Below are positions 8,381-17,578 of a stretch of 64,000 bases of DNA, piece after piece. A program made the position numbers and the translations under genes. Location: positions 186,001 to 250,000 of the forward strand of contig CAVVRP010000014.1 of assembly GCA_963750715.1 (NCBI GenBank). The letters are read 5' to 3'. The stretch comes from JAGVSR01 sp963750715 (GTDB lineage: Bacteria > Pseudomonadota > Alphaproteobacteria > Rhizobiales > Hyphomicrobiaceae). The stretch's first letter is position 1, and every line of letters begins with the position of its first letter. The notes beneath the pieces are model-generated. The model did not search any database. It was not told the origin of the DNA and saw nothing but the letters and a program-made list of their open reading frames with translations.

Positions 8381-9226
8381 ATGATAGGGGTTTTCGATTC
8401 AGGACTTGGTGGATTGACGGTGCTGCACGCGCTCGTCGCACGCTTCCCGTCCGTATCCTTCACCTACCTCGGCGACCACGCTCACGTGCCGTACGGCAAC
8501 CGCGGTTCCGAGGAGATCATCGACCTGACGCGTCAGGCGAGCGAAGCCTTGTTCGCTCGCGGGTGCCGGCTCGTCGTTCTGGGCTGCAACACGGCGACCG
8601 CCGTCGCCGCCCGCCGGCTGCAGCAGAACTGGCTGCCGGGTACCCCATGGAAGCAGTCGGGGCACAACATTCTCGGCATCGTCGCGCCGACCGTGGAAGC
8701 CGCCACGCAAACGCCATGGTCCGTGACGACGCCGCAGTATCCGCAGAAGAACCTGACCGATCGCATTGCTGTCTTCGGCACGACGAGGACGGTTTCGTCC
8801 TGCGTTTATCCCGAGGAGATACGCAAGCGGTGTCCGAAGGTGCAGGTGATACAGCAGGTCTGCTCGGAACTCGCCGGAGCGATCGAAGATGAGCGGCCAG
8901 AGGCGGAACTCGACGCTCTGGTGCAAACCGGCATCGACGGCGTCATGGCCCAGACGGGCCGACTGCCGCCGCACCGCGCCATACTGGGTTGCACACATTT
9001 TCCACTCGTGGAGCATTTGTTTCGCACGCACCTGCCGCCGGCGACGCGAATTTTATCGCAGCCCGAGATCGTCGCCGACAGTCTCGAAGACTATCTGGCA
9101 CGACGCCCGCACTACATCGGGGGCGACACCGGCCATCTGACGCTACTCACGACTGGAGACCCCGCAGCGATCAGCGCGCGCGCCCGCGTGTTCTGGCCCG
9201 ATGCGAGGCCGTTCGAACGAGCCTGA
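8381..9226 (+). CDS. murI: Glutamate racemase
   Basis: 281 residues. The start MIGVFDSGLGGLTVL is the MurI signature. The two catalytic cysteines are in GCNTATA (about residue 70) and GCTHFPL (about residue 205). The cytosolic enzyme makes D-glutamate for peptidoglycan. The start is the ATG at 8381; a TTG 12 bases earlier also opens the frame. It follows fabI by about 50 bases in the same direction and may share its transcript. It marks the end of the housekeeping block before the accessory region. Confidence 0.94.
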   Translation: MIGVFDSGLGGLTVLHALVARFPSVSFTYLGDHAHVPYGNRGSEEIIDLTRQASEALFARGCRLVVLGCNTATAVAARRLQQNWLPGTPWKQSGHNILGIVAPTVEAATQTPWSVTTPQYPQKNLTDRIAVFGTTRTVSSCVYPEEIRKRCPKVQVIQQVCSELAGAIEDERPEAELDALVQTGIDGVMAQTGRLPPHRAILGCTHFPLVEHLFRTHLPPATRILSQPEIVADSLEDYLARRPHYIGGDTGHLTLLTTGDPAAISARARVFWPDARPFERA

Positions 9227-9911
9227 GTTTTTTCTCCTTTCCAGCACTTCCCGGCGAGCGGGCGAATTTGCCCGCGCGCGCCGATGTCCATGAAGGAAAC
9301 CCATTCAGCCAACAAACTGTTGTTTGAGGCCGGCGGGTTAAGCGGCGGATTCGACGGCTAAGGTTGTTCCGATCAAACGACGATAGACTCAAAGACTAAG
9401 TCCAGTCACCCGAAGAATCATATCGGGAACCCCATTAGCTGACCATCCGACCTGCTGGATTTTCCGGCTGCTCAGAGCCAGGAGCTGAAGGTCCTCGCCG
9501 CCGCCAACGTCAACGCATGAAATTGGAGGCCTCCCAATACTACTACGCCCCGGCTGGCGCCGTCGGCTCGGATTCGTAAGACCACGCACTGCGAAACTTT
9601 ACGTAAATGTATACTTCCAGCAAGAACAAGGTCGGTGGCCCGCTGTACCAATTGGTGGCGCGTCCAATTCGACACGACGCGCGTGCAAAAGATTTCGGGT
9701 ATTCCAAATGTCACCCGGTGAGGTGCTGGGAACTTCCAGCGCAGGAGAGCGGCTTGAACGCGAAGGACCGCCATGGCACCCGGAATCCTTGGTCTCGCAC
9801 TACTCGGGTGATTTTCGGACGAGTTATGTTGGTGCGGTCTCCGCTGCCATTCCACGGATACGAGCTCTAGGAGAGGGGGCGCGCTGCCACCATCTCGGTG
9901 CTTCGAAGAAT
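9227..9911. other. Gap without a supported gene
   Basis: No family-like protein was found on either strand. The frame of the following deacetylase is open from 9708, but the stretch 9708-9911 encodes nothing recognisable and is best read as upstream DNA. Confidence 0.5.
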
Positions 9912-10772
9912 TTGCTCTACTCGGCCATCTTTCTGCTCATTCTGGCGGGCCCCGCCTTTGCAGATAGCCCCATGCCTTGCCCATCTTCGCCGGAAAAGTT
10001 GGGTGTTTCGCGCCTCGAAGAAATAGATACAACAGAAGGTCCGACCTTTGGTGAGCAGTACCCTGGCAAGAAACTCCTGAAGCCCGGCGAGGTGGTGCTC
10101 ACCTTCGACGACGGCCCTTTCCCCGAATACACTGAGGCCATTCTTGGCGCTTTGGCTGCCCAATGCACCAAAGCGACATTCTTCAACGTTGGCTCGATGG
10201 CCAAAAATCATCCGGAGATTGCCCGCAACGTACTTGAGCAAGGTCACACCATCGGCACCCACACGTGGTCTCACGCAAACTTGGCCGCTCTATCCACAAC
10301 TGCCGGAAAGGCTCAGATCGAACGAGCCATAGCAGCCGAGGACAAGATCCTCCCCGGCGGGGTCGCACCGTTCTTCCGCTTTCCGTATCTGAGCGATTCA
10401 CGGCTCATGCGCGAGTATCTTCGCACGCGCGGGATTGCTGTGTTCTCTATAGATGTCGACTCGATGGATTACCGCGCTAAGAGCGCGGAACAGGTCGTCC
10501 GCAATGTCATGACCGGCCTCGCCAAGACTGGTGGCGGCATCATACTTTTCCATGACATTCACGCCGTGACCGCAAAAGCGCTCCCCCTGATACTCGAAGC
10601 TCTCAAAAAGAATAATTTCAAGGTTGTGCATCTAATTTCAAAGACAGCGCTACGACCGATCGCCGTTGCCGCAACGACGGACGGAGACGACGTGAAGGCA
10701 AAGCCCGTCCAGAGAGCCCGCGTAGTTCAGGGACGCAAAGCTAACCAGGCGTACAAATGGACCTTATGGTGA
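9912..10772 (+). CDS. Secreted polysaccharide deacetylase (NodB homology domain)
   Basis: About 286 residues. A hydrophobic leader LLYSAIFLLILAGPAFA suggests export. The carbohydrate esterase 4 motifs are present: TFDDGPFPE (catalytic Asp and metal Asp), THTWSHANL (metal histidines), FFRFPY and ILFHDI. The family removes N- or O-acetyl groups from chitin-, peptidoglycan- or exopolysaccharide-type polymers; the substrate here is unknown. There is no ATG near the leader. A TTG at 9912 is the likely start, while the open frame begins at 9708. The C-terminus is a basic, low-complexity tail. An IS110 fragment begins right after the stop. Confidence 0.82.
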   Translation: MLYSAIFLLILAGPAFADSPMPCPSSPEKLGVSRLEEIDTTEGPTFGEQYPGKKLLKPGEVVLTFDDGPFPEYTEAILGALAAQCTKATFFNVGSMAKNHPEIARNVLEQGHTIGTHTWSHANLAALSTTAGKAQIERAIAAEDKILPGGVAPFFRFPYLSDSRLMREYLRTRGIAVFSIDVDSMDYRAKSAEQVVRNVMTGLAKTGGGIILFHDIHAVTAKALPLILEALKKNNFKVVHLISKTALRPIAVAATTDGDDVKAKPVQRARVVQGRKANQAYKWTLW

Positions 10773-10773
10773 A

Positions 10774-10975
10774 ATGAGGTCGGGTGCGCGACACGCTCGT
10801 GCCGCTCTCAAGATGCAGATCAATAAAACAGATCAGAACGATGCAGAAGGCCTTGCGCAGATCATGCGTACGGGGCGCGGTTCCGTCTCGTGCACGTCAA
10901 GTCATTCGAGGCCCGTCGTGCTCGCGCGCTGCTTGCTGCGCGATCCCAGCTCGTTGGCATGACCACGCGTTCAGC
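10774..10975 (+). pseudogene. IS110-family transposase fragment
   Basis: ARAALKMQINKTDQNDAEGL followed, after a short frame change near 10880, by FRLVHVKSFEARRARALLAA matches the N-terminal DEDD-nuclease region of IS110 transposases. There is no proper start, the second catalytic part is missing, and the match fades after LVGMTTR. It is an old remnant lying immediately downstream of the deacetylase gene. Confidence 0.75.
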
Positions 10976-11067
10976 TTTCGTCGAGACTATGGCAACGCAG
11001 CCACGCGAGCTAGTGATTGCTTTGCTCGCCGCCAGCCAGCGTCGGATTGCGGACGGTTCTTTTCCGT

Positions 11068-12654
11068 TCAAACCTCGAAGGATCGTGAACCTTCGCGATC
11101 GAGGACCTCTACCGTCTTGCGGTAGAGCGCGTTTGCGCGGCCGTGCGTTTCTCCGATCGCGACGGTGCCGAGCTTGCCGAATTCCGACAGTGCGCCGATG
11201 AGGTGGAAGGCGACGCCTTCGGCCGTTGCCGCGTTGAAATGCAAGCCATTCAACACGGCGATATCGATAAGGTCGTCGGGCGTCAGACCGCGGTAGTTAG
11301 GCGATTCGAGATTGTCGGAGGCGTAGTAGCAGCGCGGGCGACCGGATGGCGTGAAGAACTGTCCCGTTTCGGCATCATACCGGCCGTCTGTCAGAAACTG
11401 CAGCATGAGGAAAGGATGTGTCGTGCCGCCCTTTCGCAGGTTGATCTCGATGGCGACGTGCCGCCAGGCGTCGTTCTCTTTCACCGAGACGAAATCGATG
11501 CCGAAGCGGCCGAGCACGCCTTTGCCCGTGAGAGCTTCCGCGGCCTTTAGTCCCTCGCGCTGGATGTCGAGCCGGTAGGCATCGGCGGCAGGGAATCGTG
11601 CGCCAAGAAAGATTTGACCGTTCTTGCCGCCCAGGACCTGGTCATGCGTCGAGATCGCCTCGAGCCGCCTGGCCGGATCGACACGGAACTGCACTGAAGG
11701 GCTCTCCTTCAGGGTGCCGGGAATCCATTCTTCCACGATGCCGCCCATCGCGGTGAGCTTCTGTTCGTAAAGCTCGAAGGTCATGTCGTTGGCTTCGAAA
11801 GCGAGGCTGGGAAGCCGCGACCGTACCCACGGCAACAGGTCCGATCCGGAGGGTGCGCCGCGCAGATCGAACACCGCGTTGCCCTCGCCCGAGAAGCCTT
11901 CGTTAATCTTCACCACGGCTCTTGCCAGATCGGGCTTTTCCGATTTCAATTCCGCCAGTGCGCGCGCGACGTCCTCGCTGCTGCCGAGGTCTTCGTAGCC
12001 TGCGGGCAAGTCGACACCGGCCTCTCGGAAGATCTTACGGGACCCGCTCTTCGAACCCCAGTGCAGCAGCGCCGGATCGCAGCCGTAGATCGGAATGCCG
12101 AGGACGAGGGCGAGCCGCCGCTCGAGTTCAGAGACCGTGAAACAGGTTATGTGCGCGAGGGCGGTATCGCCGATGGCTTCCTTCAGGCGGTCGACCAACC
12201 GCGGGCGATCGAGAATTTTCTGCGTCAGCGGCGCGGGGTTGCTGTCGTCGCAGGAAAAAAGTGTCAAGCGGCGGCGAGCGTGCTCGCCCGGCACACCGGG
12301 CAGGAGATGGAGATAATAATCAATAATCGTCGAGGAAATCGGTGTGCTCGTGACGTAGATGACCCGCGTTCGTGGCATCCGCAGCAGCATCAGGAGGCAC
12401 AACATCCGCTCTTCGTAGTGTGCGACGCCTGAGACCTTCGCCATCACCTGCGGATCGAGACTGAGGCTGGGAAGGATGAGGACTGTGCGCGGTGCGCTCA
12501 GATCGTCAAAGACGGTCTGATACTGGCGGACGAGTTCTGCTTGTAGGGTGGCGAAGCGCTCCTGCTCCGTTGCACCCGGCAGGACGCCCCTTTCGCTGCC
12601 AGAAGAGGGGGGATCGTGCGGGGCCACCCCGTTTCCTTCCCATTGGAGCATCAT
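11068..12654 (-). CDS. ATP-grasp peptide ligase, PGM1-related
   Basis: 528 residues. The N-terminal half contains a Rossmann-like part (VIYVTSTPISSTIIDYYL, about 99-116). The ATP-grasp core follows with VVKINEGFSGEGNAVFDL (about 247-264), GGIVEEWIPG (304-313), SVQFRV, the HDQVLGGKNGQIFLG loop and the metal-binding AIEINLRKGGTTHPF (401-415). This set is typical of the PGM1 family, whose Streptomyces founder ligates a peptide to an unusual amino acid in pheganomycin synthesis. Here the acceptor and donor are unknown. Its ATG overlaps the stop of the upstream M14 peptidase (ATGA), so the two are translationally coupled and probably make and break the same amide bond. Confidence 0.8.
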   Translation of the reverse strand: MMLQWEGNGVAPHDPPSSGSERGVLPGATEQERFATLQAELVRQYQTVFDDLSAPRTVLILPSLSLDPQVMAKVSGVAHYEERMLCLLMLLRMPRTRVIYVTSTPISSTIIDYYLHLLPGVPGEHARRRLTLFSCDDSNPAPLTQKILDRPRLVDRLKEAIGDTALAHITCFTVSELERRLALVLGIPIYGCDPALLHWGSKSGSRKIFREAGVDLPAGYEDLGSSEDVARALAELKSEKPDLARAVVKINEGFSGEGNAVFDLRGAPSGSDLLPWVRSRLPSLAFEANDMTFELYEQKLTAMGGIVEEWIPGTLKESPSVQFRVDPARRLEAISTHDQVLGGKNGQIFLGARFPAADAYRLDIQREGLKAAEALTGKGVLGRFGIDFVSVKENDAWRHVAIEINLRKGGTTHPFLMLQFLTDGRYDAETGQFFTPSGRPRCYYASDNLESPNYRGLTPDDLIDIAVLNGLHFNAATAEGVAFHLIGALSEFGKLGTVAIGETHGRANALYRKTVEVLDREGSRSFEV

Positions 12655-13709
12655 TCGCTGCCTTCCACGCGCGACCCGTCCCGAGCGATGCGGTGCATCA
12701 GATAGCCGAGACAGTCGAGGCGGATGGCTCGCGGATCGAGGCTGAGCATCGCCGGAATGGCGCGCTGAGCCAAGCGGATCTCGCCGTCTTCGTAGGTGAA
12801 GTATGTCTCAAGATCGGCGACGGGCCCACCGGGCTCGATGGAAAGCCTCGCGGACCGTGCGCCTCCAAGGCAGCCGAATGACGTGCCGGGCCCGAGTTCG
12901 GAAAAGTTCAAGTGGTCGAGATCCGCCCGGAACCGGAAATCCGTATCTTCGTCGCCGAAGGAGAACGTCGCGGCGGGAGGGACCTTGACGATGGCATGCG
13001 TCTGCATGAGGTCGAGGTCGCCGTCCGGAACGGGATGATCGGGAAAATTAGCGAGCAACAGCGCGGCCTCGATAAACTCGGCGGCATGCGCGACGCCTTC
13101 AGGTCCGCCGACGCGACCGCACTCGACGGTCACGGCCGGACACACGTGAGCCAGCGCCGCCGATTGAGTGCCAAGGGGCCGCTCGAAGAATACGACCGTT
13201 CGGCTGAAGAGCCGCGCCAAGTGGAGATAGGGCCCGGTAAGCCGGTTCACGCAAGCATAGTGCGGATTGTGGCCGGTGTTGTTGTGGACATCGATGCTCG
13301 CGAAAGGCTTCAAGGCGCGAACGTATTCCAACACCTCGCGCATTAACTGCGCTTCATGCGTTGCTTCATGGGCGGTGCCGGGCCAGCTTCGGTTGTAGTC
13401 GGTCTGGTCAGGCAGTGTGCGGACGCTGTCTTTGGCCGCTGCCAGGTTGCCGACAAACAACAGGAGTGCACGGGGCAGGCCGTGGCGGCGTTGACGTTCC
13501 AGAACCGCCTGCACGGCCGCCCAACCCGTATCCTCGTTGCCGTGCAGGAGGACGCTCACGAACAATGGTGGCTCGTGGCGACCGGGAACGTGGAACAGCG
13601 TCGGCCCGGGAAGGTGACGCCACAGGTCGGATGACGGCGTTTCGAGCAAGGGTGCGGGGAAGCCCTCGACATGATGGAGACGCAGGCGATCCGAGAGGTC
13701 GAGGTCCAT
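12651..13709 (-). CDS. M14-type zinc peptidase/deacylase (AstE/AspA-like)
   Basis: About 352 residues from the ATG at 13709; the frame is open further to 13850, but that part is not family-like. The zinc ligands are recognisable: HGNED (about 56-60) gives His and Glu, and IDVHNNTGHN gives the second His. A YNRSWPG motif parallels the substrate-binding DxNRxFPG of succinylglutamate desuccinylase/aspartoacylase, and VTVECGR supplies the catalytic glutamate. Such enzymes hydrolyse amide bonds of acylated amino acids or short peptides. It is the first gene of a two-gene operon with the PGM1-like ligase. Confidence 0.78.
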   Translation of the reverse strand: MDLDLSDRLRLHHVEGFPAPLLETPSSDLWRHLPGPTLFHVPGRHEPPLFVSVLLHGNEDTGWAAVQAVLERQRRHGLPRALLLFVGNLAAAKDSVRTLPDQTDYNRSWPGTAHEATHEAQLMREVLEYVRALKPFASIDVHNNTGHNPHYACVNRLTGPYLHLARLFSRTVVFFERPLGTQSAALAHVCPAVTVECGRVGGPEGVAHAAEFIEAALLLANFPDHPVPDGDLDLMQTHAIVKVPPAATFSFGDEDTDFRFRADLDHLNFSELGPGTSFGCLGGARSARLSIEPGGPVADLETYFTYEDGEIRLAQRAIPAMLSLDPRAIRLDCLGYLMHRIARDGSRVEGSE

Positions 13710-13864
13710 TCCAGACTGAGCCCTATGCTGCGATAGATCGGAAGACAAACACTCCAATCCTGTGTCGCGCAACGGGCTCAGTTGACCATTGATCGGGATC
13801 AACACGGTAAAAGATTCCAAGGACTTATCTTGTGCATATATTAAGTGCAAAATAGATCCTTGAA

Positions 13865-14401
13865 ATGATCTCCGGATACGCTCGTGTCAGCACCGATGGG
13901 CAGTCCCTTGATGCCCAGCTTGACGAGTTGAAGGTTGCTGGTTGCCAGAAGATTTTCCAGGAGAAGATCAGTGGGGCTCGATGTGATCGTCGGGAACTTG
14001 CTCGGCTGACGGAGAAGATCGGCAAGGGCGACACACTAATTGTCTGCCGATTGGACCGTCTGGCACGATCCAATCGGGACTTGTTGAACACCCTCCACGA
14101 GATCAGCACAAAGGATGCAAAGTTCCGATCCATCCATGACCCGTGGGCCGATACTTCAATGCGTCTCGTCTGATGCTCACAGTTCTTGGAGGACTTCCCG
14201 AGTTTGAGAGAAGCCTGATCCGAACCGTGACCTCGGAAGGTCGGAACGGGCAATGAGGGATGGTGTAAAGTTTGGTCGTAAGATAAAGCTGACCAATCAC
14301 CAAAGGGTGGAGCCCTTGCCAGACGAGACAACGGAGAAACCTTGGCTGCGATTGCCAAGTCCTACAATGTCAGCCACAGCACGATTTCAAGGTTGGCCTA
14401 A
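13865..14401 (+). pseudogene. Serine recombinase (resolvase/invertase), frameshifted
   Basis: The N-terminal catalytic domain is intact to about base 14145: MISGYARVSTDGQSLDAQLD (with the active serine) and CRLDRLARSNRDLL. The protein then continues in other frames as LMLTVLGGLPEFERSLIRT, GVKFGRKIKLTNHQR and finally GETLAAIAKSYNVSHSTISRLA, the helix-turn-helix, ending at TAA 14399-14401. At least two frameshifts interrupt it. It resembles Tn3-type resolvases or DNA invertases of mobile elements. It lies at the start of a long stretch of degraded DNA. Confidence 0.85.
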
Positions 14402-14630
14402 TCGTTCTTCGCGCCAATGTCTCAAAACTGATTTCGGCCCATCATCCTCGGACATCACTTCCATCGCCAAACGAAGAAGGCTGTTGGCTTCGGCTAAGAC
14501 TTGGTTGTGAGACATTTGCCCAGAGTCCAAATCGCCGATTAGCTCTGCCAGACAATGCCGAAGCAGGTAGAGCGTGAAGTACAGTCTCTCGTCTTCAGCC
14601 GAGGCAGTTTGAATGCTGCTTCTTCTCCAT
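14386..14630 (-). pseudogene. Small unrecognised protein, frame-broken near its start
   Basis: On the minus strand an open stretch reads ASAEDERLYFTLYLLRHCLA, then LIGDLDSGQMSHNQVLAEAN, and ends HWREERLGQP at a stop at 14386. It looks strongly coding. The only nearby ATG (14630, MEKKQHSN) is in another frame, so a one-base change near 14605 is needed to give about 80 residues. It converges on, and overlaps by 16 bases, the end of the resolvase remnant, so both probably arrived on the same element. Function unknown. Confidence 0.45.
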
Positions 14631-14665
14631 AGTCAACACTCCGTGGTGTCGGAGCCAAAAGATAT

Positions 14666-15175
14666 GGCTGCCCTATGTGGCACGGGGGGAGTGCCTTGAG
14701 CGACAGGACCGCCCCACGCACCTTCGCAAAGCCGTGTGACAGTTTTTATACGGCTCAGTCGTAAACCCGCCGAATGGTGGATTTTCCGCATTTTGAACTA
14801 CTGGAATAATGCCCTTTCCTCAAATGGAACTAGTTTCAAAATCTCGAGTCCGACCCAATGAGCAAATGATCCACGAGCGGGGGAAGCCAAGACATCTCGG
14901 TAGAGAAAATGATCCACGAGCGGGGGGTAGGCAGGACATCTCGGTCGAATTCTCCAATAAATACAAGTATATGATGGAAAGTTTACGGACATGTGTTCTA
15001 CAGCATACAAATTCGTAAGGATCTGCCCCTGGAGAGCTCCTTCGCCACCTAGCCCCGTGAGAGGAGTTTGCTCAGTGACCATGGAAGATTATTCCAAGTT
15101 TCCCCTGAGTGTTGTTTCCAGCCGACACGGCTGCCCATCGCGGCACGGGGGGGTGCCTTGGAGGGACGGGGCAGC
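14666..15175. repeat. Dispersed direct repeat (about 50 bases, two copies)
   Basis: GGCTGCCCTATGTGGCACGG at 14666-14685 and GGCTGCCCATCGCGGCACGG at 15129-15148 each continue with GGG(G)…GTGCCTTG and a similar following part, giving two imperfect copies about 460 bases apart. Their origin is unknown. Confidence 0.6.
14864..14949. repeat. Two tandem 43-base repeats
   Basis: AAATGATCCACGAGCGGGGG starts at 14864 and again at 14907. Both copies continue with a similar (A/G)GACATCTCGGT segment. The arrangement resembles the multiple terminal repeats that bind transposases at the ends of some elements, but no such transposase is near. Confidence 0.75.
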
Positions 15176-15699
15176 AGATCTGATGCTTACAAAGCGCTGC
15201 TACGGTTTCGTTGCCGCTCAGAAATAACGGCCCAGCTTCTTCTGTTCAAAGAGCGTGGCAGGTGTAATTCCTTCAACCACACCCGCCCCACCCCTAGCTG
15301 GGGTGAGTAGAGAGGTGTCGGACGAAGTTGATACGCTAAATCAACATCAACAAAAGTGCCCAACTTCCAGAAATATAAGACTAATTGTCCATCAGTCATT
15401 GGTCGTCCTCCAATAGACAGTCTCAACTGTCCAGCCTACCGGAAATTGGTTGCTGCGCCCCTCAAGGATCCCTGTCCGACAGAGATGCGTAGCAGGGACT
15501 TTCCGAGCTGAGTTTAGCACTCAACCTCGAGACGCGGTAAGTGGTACCTACCCCACGTTCGTGCCGTCCATTGTGCTGCCTACCCACTCGGAGTTGGCAG
15601 TTGCAAAGTCACAACTGTGAACTGTGATAAAAAGGTCCTTGTTGCGGCGCACCAACAACATTATTTTTGAGTTTGTAGTCGTAAATGTGGGGGTCTTGT

Positions 15700-15810
15700 A
15701 TGTCGGATTTCTCAATATTCATTGGTGTGTCGGTAAGCGTGATCGCAGCGACGAGTACGTGTCTCGCAGTTGCCTTGTACTTTATCGAGAAAAAGCACTT
15801 ACGTCGGTGA
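15700..15810 (+). CDS. Possible 36-residue single-span membrane peptide
   Basis: ATG at 15700 opens MSDFSIFIGVSVSVIAATST followed by CLAVALYFIEKKHLRR and a stop at 15808-15810. This is one hydrophobic helix with a basic tail, a common design for small bacterial membrane peptides. A G-run (15689-15693) lies 6-7 bases before the start. The surrounding DNA is otherwise non-coding, so chance cannot be excluded. Confidence 0.35.
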   Translation: MSDFSIFIGVSVSVIAATSTCLAVALYFIEKKHLRR

Positions 15811-16290
15811 CTTGGCTCTGCACTGCGATTGGGGCAGACGATTTAGCATCTGAACGTCCTCACACCTCAACTCTCAGAGCGAAGGTACGACCTCAGGTTT
15901 GGCCTCCCCTATCGACTTCTGGAGTGGGACGTGGGCGGTCGGGTTTGAGCTCTGAGCACGCTGCCCGGCTTAAAGTCAAAGTTATCAGACTACCTCGTAG
16001 CTATGCTGTTTCAGCCATCCAGCGCTTACCCGACATGAAGGGTTCTTCATTCTGAAGCCAGCAAGGCTACACTGTCCCCTCCTGCTCTTAAGCAGATGAG
16101 CGCAGGGCCTATGGCGGGCGTTGAGCTATTGTCTTTAGTGCGGTTCAGTGCGTCCAGCGTCCACAGGTGTTGCGTGCGCCTGGGCCACTCTCCGTTGCGC
16201 ATCAATCTTTTGCGAGCTGATGAATTAAGGTGCCGTAGGGCGGTCGAAGAGCGAACGAGCGCTGTTCAACCGCCATAGGCCATGTTGGCT

Positions 16291-16986
16291 TCAATCTGAC
16301 GGCGACGCTTGAGCCAGACCACCGTGGCTCTCAGGCTGAGTTTCCACGTTGGAAAAGACATCGACGGCGACACGCAATGCCAAGTCATCCTTGATCGCCT
16401 TTGCGCGCCATATCCCCTGGGCATCCCTCCTGAGGGTACCGATGTTAGTGAAACCTTTGCCCTTCAAGATCTGAACCGCTTGGTCTTCTGTGATCCACGT
16501 CCATCCAACCTCACCCATAACAGTGGGAACCGGCCTGGCTACTGTCAGTTCGGACGGCGCCATTCGCGATGAGAAAGCGACAACAGGGCCGTTCACCGTC
16601 GCCAGCATAGTTTTCGAAGCTTTTACCGCTTTTTCACTGCGCTCCGCTGCAATAAGCAGGCTCTTGTTATCCATGTGGTCGACCACTTCGGCGTAGCGAT
16701 TGATCGCAACATGGTACGACGCATTATCCTTTAGGGCCTTTCCTCGCCAGAATTCTCCATATTTTTCGAGACTTAAAACGTCAGAGTAGCCGTTGCCTTT
16801 TAAGATCTGAATGGCTTGGCCTTCTGTCATCCAAGTCCACTCTGGATTGAGATCAGGACGGCGACCCAAAGCTCGCTCCTTGGGCGTGAGCAGGTCGGGG
16901 TCCTCCGCGAAAGCCGGTGTTTGGACGAGTGCTGCGCCGCCTGCCAGCAATGGCAGACAGGCCAGTGCAATTGTTAGCTTTTTCAT
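16291..16986 (-). CDS. Secreted protein with two PepSY-like repeats
   Basis: About 231 residues from the ATG at 16986, which follows GAGGAG at a good distance and begins a signal peptide (MKKLTIALACLPLLAGGAAL, cleavage near AFA-ED). Two related units follow: WTWMTEGQAIQILKGNGYSD…WRGKALKD (about 50-90) and WTWITEDQAVQILKGKGFTN…WRAKAIKD (about 160-200). They resemble PepSY-type folds, which are often periplasmic. The frame stays open to another ATG at 17085 that also encodes a signal-like leader with its own TAGGAG. Function unknown. Confidence 0.65.
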   Translation of the reverse strand: MKKLTIALACLPLLAGGAALVQTPAFAEDPDLLTPKERALGRRPDLNPEWTWMTEGQAIQILKGNGYSDVLSLEKYGEFWRGKALKDNASYHVAINRYAEVVDHMDNKSLLIAAERSEKAVKASKTMLATVNGPVVAFSSRMAPSELTVARPVPTVMGEVGWTWITEDQAVQILKGKGFTNIGTLRRDAQGIWRAKAIKDDLALRVAVDVFSNVETQPESHGGLAQASPSD

Positions 16987-17097
16987 TGGGCGACTCCTCA
17001 ATGGGGAATAAGCGCTCGCGCCGAAAGCCAGAGTTGCGGACACGAGACCTGACGAGATCAACTTGCCTTTCGATGTCTTGGTCATTGTCGTGTGCTC

Positions 17098-17547
17098 CTA
17101 GGTTGGTTGCCATCGCGTCCCGGTTGGGCGCTTGCGATGGGTGAAGGATGGAGCATCACGCCCATAGACGCTGTGGCATTTGCCACACCGACATTCCGAG
17201 CGACAAAACGGCAACGACTGCTGTCTAGCGTTTGGGTGCAGCCTGGACCTCGTCGGCAACGTGCGTCGTGCCCTTGCTGCTGTCTCCACCTTGGGGTTTT
17301 CGACCAGGTTGCGGATGAAGCTTTCAATCTCCGGCGACATCGACGTGAACTGGATTGAAGCCAACGTGCCGGCTTCCGGTCTGACCTCCACGACTTTGCT
17401 GTAGAGCGCGCCCGCCAACTTATGTCCGATGCGGTCGAAGATGTGGAACAGGAAAAACGCGGCTACCCGTCGTCGGCGGCCAGCACTTGCAGACGTCTGG
17501 TTTCGGGTAGGATAGCGGTAAGTCGGGCGACTGCCAGCAAGGGGCAA
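17098..17547 (-). pseudogene. Possible remnant of a c-type cytochrome
   Basis: The minus strand stays open for 149 codons. It contains FIRNLVENPKVETAAR and then CRCGKCHSVYG, a haem-binding CxxCH, followed by a basic stretch. The surrounding sequence does not form a convincing cytochrome domain, no signal peptide is seen, and the frame may be a patchwork. Kept only because of the CxxCH and its position just upstream of a secreted-protein gene. Confidence 0.2.
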
Positions 17548-17578
17548 GTCTGACCCAAATCAGACATCGCAAGGCTAA

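Larger units (their letters stand above)
14402..16290. other. Degraded accessory DNA, mostly without genes
   Basis: Apart from the small minus-strand remnant at its left end, two 43-base tandem repeats, a dispersed repeat and a possible 36-residue membrane peptide, no protein family was recognised. Open frames here are short and unlike the GC-rich coding frames of the neighbours. A small hairpin CACCCC-TAGCT-GGGGTG lies at about 15289-15305. Confidence 0.5.

Noticed and set aside
9708..9911. N-terminal extension of the polysaccharide deacetylase
   Set aside because: Not family-like and lies before a clear export leader.
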